Below the pieces are notes generated by a model, which was not told the origin of the DNA, searched no databases, and saw only the letters and a program-made list of their open reading frames with translations. A stretch of 64,000 bases of DNA from assembly GCF_018398425.1 (NCBI RefSeq), contig NZ_JADPMV010000001.1, positions 434,001-498,000 of the forward strand. The letters run 5' to 3'. Shown here piece by piece: positions 1-7,571 of the stretch (position 1 is its first letter; every line of letters begins with the position of its first letter). This stretch comes from Pseudomonas lalucatii. GTDB lineage: Bacteria > Pseudomonadota > Gammaproteobacteria > Pseudomonadales > Pseudomonadaceae. A program made the position numbers and the translations under genes.

Positions 1-633
1 ATGCGCGCCTCGGCGGCCATCCCCAGCCTGTTCACCCCGGTGATCCAGGGCAAACGCATGCTGGTCGACGGCGGCCTGCTCAATCCGCTGCCGATCGTGC
101 CCGTGGTGTCCAGCCACTGCGACCTGATCGTCGCGGTCAACCTCAACTCGACCAACCAGAAGCACTACGAGCTGCCGGTGATAGAGCGGCCGCTGGCACT
201 CAAGGGGCGTTTCGACCAGATGATGACGTCGCTCGGCTCGCACCTGCCCTCCTTCCGCCGCAAGAATGGCGACGACGACGATGAGCTGCTGCTCCTGGAG
301 GACCCCACGGACGCCCGGGCAGCGAACCAGACGGCACACCGCCAGCCCGCCGCCGAGGCGGAAAGCCCCGCTGCGACCAAGTCCGCCAGCGGCTCGCGGG
401 TCGCCGACATGAGCGGCCCGGCGTCCCTGCTGGAGCTGATCAATCAGAGCTTCGAGGTCATGCAGACGTCCCTGGCGCAGTACAAGATTGCCGGCTATCC
501 GCCGGACATCCTGGTCAACGTGCCCCGCCGCGCCTGCCGCTTCTTCGAGTTCTACAAGGCTCCGGAGCTGATCATGCTCGGCCAGCTGATCGCCCGCGAA
601 GCCCTGGACAAGTACGAACGCGGGGATAGCTGA
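1..633 (+). CDS. Patatin-like phospholipase family protein, C-terminal part
   Basis: Serine lipid acyl hydrolase of the patatin/RssA type; only the last 210 residues lie in the window. The first ATG is probably an internal methionine, because family members carry a conserved RAS-x-x-IP segment here and the Ser nucleophile (GxSxG) must lie upstream of base 1. The visible catalytic element is DGGLLNPLPI, with the dyad Asp at about residue 23 of the visible part. After it comes a low-complexity linker with an acidic run (four Asp, then Glu and Leu) and an Ala/Pro/Glu-rich stretch, then a helical tail. The gene ends 11 bases before the convergent permease gene. Substrate unknown; lipid hydrolysis is inferred from the family. 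Confidence 0.85.
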   Translation: MRASAAIPSLFTPVIQGKRMLVDGGLLNPLPIVPVVSSHCDLIVAVNLNSTNQKHYELPVIERPLALKGRFDQMMTSLGSHLPSFRRKNGDDDDELLLLEDPTDARAANQTAHRQPAAEAESPAATKSASGSRVADMSGPASLLELINQSFEVMQTSLAQYKIAGYPPDILVNVPRRACRFFEFYKAPELIMLGQLIAREALDKYERGDS

Positions 634-644
634 GGCCGTCGCGG

Positions 645-1727
645 CTACAGGTTCAGCCCGGCGGGCGGCCCCTCGCCCGGTGCGGCCGGGGGCGGCGCCT
701 TGTTCGCCACCCAGTCGCTGAGCAGGCTGTAGGCCACGGCCAGCACCGTGGGGCCGAGAAACAGGCCCATGAAGCCGAAGGCCAGGATGCCGCCGAACAC
801 GCCGAGCAGCACCACCACCAGCGGCAGGTTGCCGCCGCGGCTGATCAGATAGGGCTTGAGGATGTTGTCCACCCCACTGATCACGAAGAAGCCCCAGATG
901 CCGAGGAAGACGGCAAAACCGTAGTCACCCTGGCTGATCAGCCAGGCCGTGGCCGGCAGCCAGACCAGCGGCGGCCCCATGGGGATCAGGCTGAGCACGA
1001 AGGTGACGATGCCCAACAGCAGGGCGCCCGGCACCCCGGCGATGTAGAACCCTATCATCGCCAGCAGGCCCTGCGCCGCCGCGGTACCGATCACCCCGTT
1101 GACCACCCGCTGCACGGTCCCGGCGACCAGCTCCAGGTAATGGTCGGCACGGGCGCCGATCAGGCGGTCGAGCAGGCTGTGGACGAAGGCCGCCAGGCGC
1201 GGCCCGTCACGGTAGAAGAAGAACACCAGGACCAGGCTCAGGGCCAGCTCCAGCACCCCGCCGCCGATCTGCGCGCTGCGCGCCAGCAACCAGTTGCCGA
1301 CCTGGCCCAGGTAGGGACGCAGGGTGGCGAAGAATGCCGAACCCTGTTGATCGACGGTCTGCCAAGCCGACACCAGGGACTCGCCGACCAGCGGCAAGGC
1401 CGCCAGCCAGGTCGGTGGGGGCGGCAGCCCCTCGACCTGAAAGCCCTTGACCAGGGCCGTGGCGTCTCGCACGTGATCGGCCAGGTTGAAGCCCAGCAGC
1501 ACCAACGGCACGGCCACCAGGACGATCCAGCCGAAGGTCAGCAAGGCGGCTGCCGTGGCCTGTCGACCGTTCAGCCAGCGGGTCAGCAGGCGCATCAGCG
1601 GCCAACTGGCAAAGGCCAGCACCGCGGCCCAGAACAGCGCCGACCAGAAGGGTGCGAGCACCCAGAGGCTGGCGCCCAGCAGCCCGAGGAGCAGGATCTG
1701 CACCAGCAGGCGGTCGTTATTGAGCAT
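645..1727 (-). CDS. AI-2E family transporter (PerM/YdiK-like permease)
   Basis: Polytopic inner-membrane protein of 360 residues, the usual family length. Two hydrophobic helices fill residues 7-43, a third lies near 60-80, a central soluble segment follows, and a cluster of helices occupies roughly 155-340, as in the AI-2E/PerM superfamily. Some relatives export autoinducer-2 and others are Na+/H+ antiporters, so the substrate cannot be told from sequence. The start is supported by a GGAG ribosome site about 8 bases upstream. The C-terminus is Pro/Gly-rich. Monocistronic by appearance, transcribed toward the patatin-like gene. Confidence 0.85.
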   Translation of the reverse strand: MLNNDRLLVQILLLGLLGASLWVLAPFWSALFWAAVLAFASWPLMRLLTRWLNGRQATAAALLTFGWIVLVAVPLVLLGFNLADHVRDATALVKGFQVEGLPPPPTWLAALPLVGESLVSAWQTVDQQGSAFFATLRPYLGQVGNWLLARSAQIGGGVLELALSLVLVFFFYRDGPRLAAFVHSLLDRLIGARADHYLELVAGTVQRVVNGVIGTAAAQGLLAMIGFYIAGVPGALLLGIVTFVLSLIPMGPPLVWLPATAWLISQGDYGFAVFLGIWGFFVISGVDNILKPYLISRGGNLPLVVVLLGVFGGILAFGFMGLFLGPTVLAVAYSLLSDWVANKAPPPAAPGEGPPAGLNL

Positions 1728-1864
1728 TCGCGAGGCTCCGCAAGAAGAAGATTCACCATTCAGGGCCGGCGATCGCGGCGCAGGCGACAGCGGGAACAGG
1801 CATGCCCGGCCGAGCCGGACACCGGCACGTCACTCGAGCCCGGGCCGCGCCCGGACCCGACTCG

Positions 1865-2680
1865 CTAACGCAGCACGCTGATGCGCAGGCCCGGCACCGC
1901 GCTATCGCCCAGCTCCAGGCGCGCGGCACGCACCCGTTGCTCGACCAAAGCCTCACGCCAGGCCTCGGCCTGGGCACCGGCGAGGCTGACGCGTAGGGTG
2001 CTGTCGAGATTGAGGCTGCGCGACAGCAGATTCGCCCAGGCCGGGCTCGGTTCGCTCTGCCTCGGCAGGCGCAGTTCGCCGCTGCTGCGCAACTGCCGCA
2101 GCAAGGTGGCGGGCGTCGGCAGCAACTCGCCCAGCGCCGCATCGGCGGCGAGCAGTTCGGCATGCAGATAGGCCCGGCGGTTGCCGCGCGTGATGCTGTA
2201 GAGCGCCAGCAGGCTGTCTTGGCGCGGCGCGGCCAGGCGCATCAGGACATAAGCCTGTTGGTCGTCGGAACCGTACAGACTGGAGCGGCCGAATACCGCG
2301 TTGGCCCACAGGTTGCTCGAACCGCATTCGCGCCCCTCGCACCAGTACAGCAACTCGGCATCCTGGGCCTGCAGGGCCTCGCGTGCCGCGCGGAACACCT
2401 CGTCGGCCGTGTGGGTGCGCGGCAGCTCGTAGGTCAAGGCGGTGAACTGCCCCTTGGCCGCGACCTCGCGCTCGTAACGCAGGCGGCCGCTGATGCGGCG
2501 GATCGCCCCTTGCGGGTAGATCCGCTCCTGCTCGCCGCTCTCGGCATAGGCGACGATCTGGGTCCCGGGAAACCGTGGCAAGACTTCGAGGTCGCGACTA
2601 CCCGGCAGATCCGCGGCCCAGGCCGCCCCCCCCGCCATGCACGCGAAAAACAGGCCGATACCGCGCATGGGCCGCCTCAT
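1865..2680 (-). CDS. DUF4892 domain-containing secreted protein
   Basis: Protein of 271 residues with an N-terminal signal peptide (hydrophobic core GIGLFFACMAGG, likely cleavage after AAWA near residue 22) and then a DUF4892-like body: DLPGSRDLEVLPRFPG at the mature N-terminus, and a central WCEGRECGSSNLWAN motif with paired cysteines. Periplasmic or outer-membrane location is inferred; no function is known to me. Its ATG overlaps the TGA of the upstream GST remnant (ATGA), and its own ribosome site is poor, so translation probably depends on coupling. An alternative start is the Met five codons in. Confidence 0.72.
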   Translation of the reverse strand: MRRPMRGIGLFFACMAGGAAWAADLPGSRDLEVLPRFPGTQIVAYAESGEQERIYPQGAIRRISGRLRYEREVAAKGQFTALTYELPRTHTADEVFRAAREALQAQDAELLYWCEGRECGSSNLWANAVFGRSSLYGSDDQQAYVLMRLAAPRQDSLLALYSITRGNRRAYLHAELLAADAALGELLPTPATLLRQLRSSGELRLPRQSEPSPAWANLLSRSLNLDSTLRVSLAGAQAEAWREALVEQRVRAARLELGDSAVPGLRISVLR

Positions 2681-3030
2681 CGGATCGGCATCGGTTGGGC
2701 GTTCCGCAGCGCGGAGGCATCACCGACTCCGCGCTGCGAAACCTGCAGACCGCGCGGCAGCGCCGGGCGCGCCCTGGCAGCCGGCGGCAGCAACTGCCCC
2801 GCCCGCGCGGCCAGGTGGATGAGGATGGCGCCGGACGCACGAACGGCGAAACGCTCGTCGCCGCGATCGACTGAGGCCGGGATGCGGCCACTGCGGCTGA
2901 TCTTGAGAAGCGCCGGGGCTCTGTGTCCCTGCTCGGCGAAGCGCAGCGCCTGCGCACGGCACGGCGGCTTCTCGAGGAGCTTGGCCACTGTGCGGCCACT
3001 GGCGGGGGCGGCGGTGTACAGGTCGATCAT
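2677..3030 (-). pseudogene. Truncated, degenerate glutathione S-transferase fragment
   Basis: 117-codon ORF whose first 80 residues read as the thioredoxin-like domain of a YfcG/YghU-type GST: MIDLYTAAPASGRTVAKLLE, then SGRIPASVDRGD (family: NGRIPAIVDRDN), then a FAVRASGAILIHLA segment. The C-terminal helical domain, about 90-100 residues in intact enzymes of about 205, is reduced to about 35 scrambled residues and stops at the DUF4892 start codon. A good ribosome site (GGAGAT) remains before the ATG. Most likely a decaying remnant; a functional mini-protein that serves to couple translation of the next gene is the alternative. Confidence 0.6.
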
Positions 3031-3081
3031 GCAAATCTCCATGGCAATCGGCCACACCTTTCCCCAGTTGCCTTCGGCAAG

Positions 3082-3945
3082 TCAAGGCGAGCGCAAGAAA
3101 GCTTTGAAACAGTCTGCTACCAGCCCGGCACCCTCCTCGTCGTCCAGGTGCAAATGGTGCCCGCCCGGCAAGCGGCTCAGGACTATCGGCCGGTCCTCGA
3201 GCAACTCGGCGAAGTGCGGCTGCGCCGCCAGCATGCCCTGCTCCGCCAGCACCAGCTTGACCGGGCACTGCAGCCGCTGGACGAAGGCCATGGCGTGGGC
3301 CCGGGTCAGACGCATCGGCGAAGGCAGGGTCAAGCGGCTGTCGGTTCGCCAAGTATAGCCACCGGGCACCGGCATCAAGCCGCGCTGGGCCAGCAACTCG
3401 GCGGCCTCCCGGCTCACCGCGCCGACGCCGCGCATGCGCGCCTCGACGGCCCGGGAGAACTCGCCATAGACGGGCTTGCGCTTGCCGCCCAGGGCCATCT
3501 GCGCCTTCAGCGCCTCGCCCAGGCGTTGTGGCGCATCGGCCGCCTCGCCGGTGTAGGGAATCAGTCCATCGATCAGGGCCAGGCGCGCGACCCGCTCCGG
3601 CAGCGCACCGGCCAGCAGCACCGAGACGATCGCCCCCATGGAGTGGCCGAGCAGGGAGAATCGCTGCCAGCCGAACTGCTCGGCCACCAGCAGGACGTCC
3701 TGCACGTAATCCCAGATCGCGTAGCCGGCCCCCGCCGGCCGATGATCGGAGTGGCCGTGGCCGGCGAAGTCCAGCGCGACGATGCGCATCCCGGGCAGCC
3801 TGGGCGCCAGCCGGGCGAAGCTGGCGGCGTTGTCCAGCCAGCCGTGCAGGGCGATCACCGGCTCGCCATCCGCCGGCCCGTAGAGATGCGCCGCCAGCTC
3901 GATGTGCGGCAGGCGCAGGCGCACTTCCTCGAACCCCGGGCTCAT
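3082..3945 (-). CDS. Alpha/beta hydrolase
   Basis: 287-residue alpha/beta hydrolase. The oxyanion element LHGWLDN is at about 33-39, the nucleophile elbow GHSMG has Ser at about 102, AGHGHSD lies near 61-67, and the catalytic His sits in LPGGHHLHLDDE near the C-terminus. The fold resembles esterases and haloperoxidase-like hydrolases; the substrate is unknown. The start is fixed by a 4-base ATGA overlap with the preceding hydrolase gene, so the two are translationally coupled, probably a co-functional pair. A longer reading frame runs upstream on the same strand, but that part overlaps the other hydrolase in another frame and is not real. Confidence 0.88.
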   Translation of the reverse strand: MSPGFEEVRLRLPHIELAAHLYGPADGEPVIALHGWLDNAASFARLAPRLPGMRIVALDFAGHGHSDHRPAGAGYAIWDYVQDVLLVAEQFGWQRFSLLGHSMGAIVSVLLAGALPERVARLALIDGLIPYTGEAADAPQRLGEALKAQMALGGKRKPVYGEFSRAVEARMRGVGAVSREAAELLAQRGLMPVPGGYTWRTDSRLTLPSPMRLTRAHAMAFVQRLQCPVKLVLAEQGMLAAQPHFAELLEDRPIVLSRLPGGHHLHLDDEEGAGLVADCFKAFLRSP

Positions 3946-4751
3946 GCGCAGGCCTCGCCGCTGCCCTGGCCGGCCCAGCGTGCGAACAGCGCGCGGAGCA
4001 GCTGTGCGGTCTCCTGCGGTCGCTCCAGCGGGAACATGTGGCCGCCGGGCAGCGTCAGGTACTCGCCCCTCGGCACGCGGCGCACCAGGCGGGCGTGATG
4101 GGCCAGCACCACCCGGCTGTGGCGCCCGCGCACCAGCGCCAGGGGCAGCTGCAGTTGCTGCGGCCGCCCCGGGCTGGTGTGCGGCACGCTGCGGTAGATG
4201 CTGATCTCCGTGGCCGGATCGAAGCGCAGGCGCAGGCCACTGCCTCCGCCATGCAGGCCGTGGCGCACGTAGGCGTCCAGGCACTCCGGGTCGAAGCGCT
4301 GGAACAGCGCCTTGCCGGCGAAATAGCGGCGCGCCTCGTCGAGGTCGGCGAACTCCTCGCGACGCCCGAGGGTGCGCCCGGCCGGGGTGATGCGGTCGAT
4401 GAAGCCGAAACGCTTGGCCGCACGGATGACGACCCGGTCGGCCCGGGTCAGCACCGGCGAGTCGAGCATGACCAGCCCACGGTAGAGCTCCGGACGGCGC
4501 AAGGCGGCATGGTAGTGGAGTACGCCGCCGAGGGAGTGACCCACGCCCCAGACGGGCGTGGCGCATGACTCGAGATGATGGATCAGCTCGTCGACCAGAT
4601 TGCTCCAATTGTCGTTCACCGGAAAGCGCGGGTCATGGCCGTGCAGCTCGAGGTGCTGCACCTCGTACTCGGGGGCCAGGGCGGCGAACAGCTTGCCGTA
4701 GGTGGCCGAAGGGAAACCGTTGGCATGGGCGAAGAAGACGGGCTGGGTCAT
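3942..4751 (-). CDS. Alpha/beta hydrolase
   Basis: 269-residue alpha/beta hydrolase starting MTQPVFFAHANGFPS, a common beginning for this subfamily (HANGFPS oxyanion segment). The nucleophile elbow GHSLGG places Ser at about 73, and the catalytic His is in LPGGHMFPLERP near residue 250. The longer upstream ORF extension is Arg/Gly-rich and lacks family similarity, so the ATG at 4751 was chosen. It follows the acyl-CoA ligase gene by about 190 bases on the same strand and overlaps the next hydrolase by ATGA. Lipid or ester hydrolysis linked to the ligase is an inference from position only. Confidence 0.87.
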   Translation of the reverse strand: MTQPVFFAHANGFPSATYGKLFAALAPEYEVQHLELHGHDPRFPVNDNWSNLVDELIHHLESCATPVWGVGHSLGGVLHYHAALRRPELYRGLVMLDSPVLTRADRVVIRAAKRFGFIDRITPAGRTLGRREEFADLDEARRYFAGKALFQRFDPECLDAYVRHGLHGGGSGLRLRFDPATEISIYRSVPHTSPGRPQQLQLPLALVRGRHSRVVLAHHARLVRRVPRGEYLTLPGGHMFPLERPQETAQLLRALFARWAGQGSGEACA

Positions 4752-4942
4752 GGCGGCTGGCTTTTGCGGAAGGACCTGGAAATTGTCCGGCAGCGGCGGC
4801 ATGGCAGCAATGACCAAAGCGCCAGCGACCGAGGCCGATTGAGCCAAACCCCAGGGGAGGCCGGCCAGCAGCGTGGCTAGCCGCCCCCTTGGATTATCGC
4901 TTCCCGGCCCCGCGGCGCTTCGTCGGCGAAGGGGCCGGGGCC

Positions 4943-6610
4943 TCACTCATGCCACACCACCGCCTCGCGGCGCTCCCCCCACTCGACGAATCGCCCGGCG
5001 TAGGCCCCCTCGACCGCGTTGCGCTTGATCTTCAGGGTCGGCGTGAGGAAGCCATTGTCCACCGCCCAGACCTCCTTGATGAGAACCAGCCCCTGCAGGC
5101 GCTCATGCTGATCGAGGGCCGCATTGACCTCCTCGAGCAGCGCCCTTAGGCTGCCCTCCAGGGTGCCGCGGGCGCCATTGCCGGCCTCCTGCCGGCCGGT
5201 CTCGGACAGCACGCACAGCGCCAGGGGTTGCGGCAGGCCATCGCCGACCACGCACACCTGCTCGATGCGCGAGTGCGCGGCCAGGCGATTCTCGATCGGC
5301 GCCGGGGCGATGTACTTGCCCTTGCTGGTCTTGAAGATCTCCTTGAGCCGCCCGGTCAGCCGCAGGTTGCCCTCGGCGTCCTGCTCGCCCTTGTCGCCGG
5401 TGCGCAGGAAGCCGTCCGCGGTAAGGGTTTCGGCGGTCTTCTCCGGCTCCTTGTAGTAACCCTGCATGGTCGCGCCACTGCGTACCTGCACCTCGCCGTC
5501 GGCGGCGATGCGCACCTCGACCGCCGGGTTGTTCTGGCCTATCCAGCCGGACTTGAAACGCCCCGGCCGACAGACGTGGGAATAACCGCAGTTCTCCGTC
5601 ATGCCATAGATCTCGAGCACTTCCAGGCCCAGGCGCTGGTACCAGTGCAACAGCGCCTCCGGCACCGGCGCGGCGCCGGACAGGGCATAGCGCACTTCAT
5701 CCAGGCCGAGCCCGCGGAGCACCTTGCGGCCGACCAAGCGGCCGACAACCGGCAACCTGAGCAGCAGATCGAGCCGCTGCGCCGACAGCTTGCCGAAGAC
5801 GCCCATCTGGAACTTGGTCCAGATCCGCGGCACGCCGAAGATCACCGTGGGCCGCGCGCGCCGCAGGTCGTCGAGGAAGGTCTCCAGGCTCGCGGCGAAA
5901 AATACCGTCTGCCCGCCATAGATCGATGCCAGCTCGACGAACATGCGCTCGGCCACATGGCACAACGGCAGGTAGGACAGCACCCGATCGGCCTCGCCGA
6001 CGGCGAACAGCTCGATGGCCTGGCTGGCGGCGAAGCCGAAGTTGCCGAAGTTGTGCATCACGCCTTTCGGCGCTCCGGTGGTGCCGGAGGTGTAGATGAT
6101 GGTGGCCAGGCGGTCGGCCGCGGGCCGGGGATCGTCGCGGATCGGCGCGCTGGCCTGCAGGTCCTGCCAGCGATAGCTGAAGGTGCCCTCGGGGCTCAAC
6201 GGCAAGGCCACGCTGGCCAGCGTCTCGGGCACTCCCGGTGCCATGCTCGGCCAGTCGTCCAGCTTGCCGACGAACAGCAGTTGCGCCTCGGAGTGCTCCA
6301 GCACCTGGCGCACCGACTCGGCGCCGAGATTGGGATAGAGCGGCACCGACACGTGCCCGGCCATCCAGATCGCCAGGTCGGCGATTAGCCAGTGCGCGCA
6401 GTTCTTCGACAGGATGGCCACGCGACTGCCCTGCGCCAGCTCCCGGGCCCGCAGCCAGCTGGCGGCGCGGCGCGCCTGCTCGCCGACCTCGGCCCAACTC
6501 AGCTCCTGCAGCGCCCCGCCCGGCAGTGGCTGCACCAGGTAACGCTTGCGCGGGTGACGGGCCTCGCGCTGGTAGAACACTTCCAGCGGCAAACGGACAG
6601 CATCGACCAT
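4943..6610 (-). CDS. AMP-binding long-chain fatty acid-CoA ligase
   Basis: 555-residue adenylate-forming enzyme activating a carboxylic acid, most likely a long-chain fatty acid, to its acyl-CoA. The P-loop IIYTSGTTGAPKG is at about residues 160-172, the A5-type motif EIYGMTENCG near 330, the hinge and ATP-contact motif TGDKGE near 405, and a lysine-containing KTSKGKYIAPAPIE segment near 440, as in FAA1/FadD15-like ligases. A strong AAGGAGGAA ribosome site directly precedes the chosen ATG; the in-frame upstream ATG lacks one. The leader carries an A-rich Crc-type motif and a palindromic operator. It heads a leftward run including two hydrolases. Confidence 0.9.
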   Translation of the reverse strand: MVDAVRLPLEVFYQREARHPRKRYLVQPLPGGALQELSWAEVGEQARRAASWLRARELAQGSRVAILSKNCAHWLIADLAIWMAGHVSVPLYPNLGAESVRQVLEHSEAQLLFVGKLDDWPSMAPGVPETLASVALPLSPEGTFSYRWQDLQASAPIRDDPRPAADRLATIIYTSGTTGAPKGVMHNFGNFGFAASQAIELFAVGEADRVLSYLPLCHVAERMFVELASIYGGQTVFFAASLETFLDDLRRARPTVIFGVPRIWTKFQMGVFGKLSAQRLDLLLRLPVVGRLVGRKVLRGLGLDEVRYALSGAAPVPEALLHWYQRLGLEVLEIYGMTENCGYSHVCRPGRFKSGWIGQNNPAVEVRIAADGEVQVRSGATMQGYYKEPEKTAETLTADGFLRTGDKGEQDAEGNLRLTGRLKEIFKTSKGKYIAPAPIENRLAAHSRIEQVCVVGDGLPQPLALCVLSETGRQEAGNGARGTLEGSLRALLEEVNAALDQHERLQGLVLIKEVWAVDNGFLTPTLKIKRNAVEGAYAGRFVEWGERREAVVWHE

Positions 6611-6622
6611 CGGGCTTCCTCC

Positions 6623-6634
6623 TTTGTTGTTCTT
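6623..6634 (-). promoter_or_regulatory. A-rich Hfq/Crc-type (AAnAAnAA) motif in the ligase leader
   Basis: On the minus strand the leader reads AAGAACAACAAA immediately before the AGGAGG ribosome site of the acyl-CoA ligase. It fits the AAnAAnAA catabolite-activity motif bound by Hfq with Crc in Pseudomonas, and its position next to the ribosome site is typical of regulated targets. Repression of ligase translation on preferred carbon sources is inferred. Confidence 0.6.
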
Positions 6635-6643
6635 GTGGAGCCA

Positions 6644-6661
6644 ACCAAGCAATCGCTTGGT
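6644..6661. promoter_or_regulatory. Palindromic operator upstream of the acyl-CoA ligase
   Basis: 18-base near-perfect palindrome ACCAAGC-AATC-GCTTGGT (16 of 18 positions symmetrical), just downstream of the predicted -10 of the ligase promoter. Length and form fit a TetR-family operator; the regulator is not in the window. Confidence 0.55.
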
Positions 6662-6664
6662 CGG

Positions 6665-6694
6665 ACTATTCCACGCACAAAAGGGGGGCCGCAA
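6665..6694 (-). promoter_or_regulatory. Predicted sigma-70 promoter of the acyl-CoA ligase
   Basis: Minus-strand TTGCGG (-35, 6689-6694), 18-base spacer, AATAGT (-10, 6665-6670). The match is moderate. The predicted start near 6658 falls inside the palindromic operator, so bound repressor would block transcription. Confidence 0.4.
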
Positions 6695-6721
6695 GTTAAG
6701 AAATGTATCGGCGCGCCGGCA

Positions 6722-7189
6722 CTACCTGTCGTGCCGGGGGTGGACCAGGGCAAGCAGGTCCATGCAGCCTGCGGCCGCCAGTTCGCCGTCCAGCTCCGCC
6801 AGGCTGGCGGTCTGCATGGGCAGTGGCTGCTGTCGGTGACCGTGCAGCAGCAGCCCGGCCAGGGCGCCAACCAACGGCTGGTGGCTGACCAGCAGGAGTT
6901 CGCCGGCATCGTGCCGGTCCAGCTGCGCCAGCACCTGGCGCGGGTCGCTGTCGGGGGTCAGCCACGGCACGGTCAGCAGCGGACCGGCGTAGCCCAGGGC
7001 ATCGCGCACCAGGGCCGCGGTCTGCTGCGCCCGCACGTAGGGGCTGGCGAGAATCGCCGTGAGCGGCCGCCCCTGCAGCTGCACCGCCACCTGGGCGACC
7101 TCCTCCCGGCCGCGCGGCGTCAGCGCGCGCTCGGCATCGCTCGGCGCGTGCGCCTCGGCCTGTCCATGGCGCAACAGCCAGAGCCTCAC
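6722..7189 (-). CDS. sixA: Phosphohistidine phosphatase SixA
   Basis: 155-residue histidine phosphatase. The RHG motif at residues 7-9 (LLRHGQAEAH) and the later SHQPLVG histidine are the two catalytic His of the family; SPYVRAQQT carries the conserved arginine. E. coli SixA removes phosphate from phosphohistidine in the nitrogen phosphotransferase system; the same role is inferred. The GTG start at 7189 is 11 bases after the stop of the DUF4389 gene and places the RHG motif at the expected distance from the N-terminus. Longer upstream frames overlap DUF4389 and are not credible. Last gene of the gpsA-DUF4389-sixA unit. Confidence 0.85.
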   Translation of the reverse strand: MRLWLLRHGQAEAHAPSDAERALTPRGREEVAQVAVQLQGRPLTAILASPYVRAQQTAALVRDALGYAGPLLTVPWLTPDSDPRQVLAQLDRHDAGELLLVSHQPLVGALAGLLLHGHRQQPLPMQTASLAELDGELAAAGCMDLLALVHPRHDR

Positions 7190-7199
7190 CGCCCTGCGC

Positions 7200-7547
7200 T
7201 CACAGCTTCGGCTCCTCGTCGCGCACCGGGTGCGGGGCCGGCGGCACGGCATGGGGCGCTTCGCCCTGTGGCGCCCGGGGCGTCGGCCAGTCGGAGAACG
7301 GCCAGGGCTTGTCGTCGCTGTTGAAGGTGCCGAAGCGGCCGATCTGCGCCAGGTACTGGCTGAGGCTGTCGCCGAAGCCGAGCAGGCTGGCACTCGGCGC
7401 GCCGTAGAACAGTCGATAGCCCAGCTGCAACAGCACCACGGCGCCGAGCACCAGTTCGGACAGCTGCCAGACGATGGTGAACAACACCATCCAGAGGATC
7501 CGCAGCAGGATGGATTCGCGTTCCAGTTCTTTGCTCTCTTCGCTCAT
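7200..7547 (-). CDS. DUF4389 domain-containing membrane protein
   Basis: 115-residue protein with a charged N-terminus, one long hydrophobic stretch at about 15-48 (ILWMVLFTIVWQLSELVLGA and following) that could form one or two helices, and a Pro-rich cytoplasmic tail from about 75. It matches the DUF4389 pattern found beside gpsA and sixA in pseudomonads. Function unknown. A good AGGGAGAG ribosome site precedes the ATG. Spacing to gpsA upstream (24 bases) and sixA downstream (10 bases) indicates one operon. Confidence 0.8.
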   Translation of the reverse strand: MSEESKELERESILLRILWMVLFTIVWQLSELVLGAVVLLQLGYRLFYGAPSASLLGFGDSLSQYLAQIGRFGTFNSDDKPWPFSDWPTPRAPQGEAPHAVPPAPHPVRDEEPKL

Positions 7548-7571
7548 GGTGCTCTCCCTGAGGGTGCGGGT

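Noticed and set aside
3946..4608. Upstream extension of the second hydrolase ORF to 508 residues
   Set aside because: The extra residues are the out-of-frame reading of the neighbouring hydrolase; the ATGA overlap fixes the real start.
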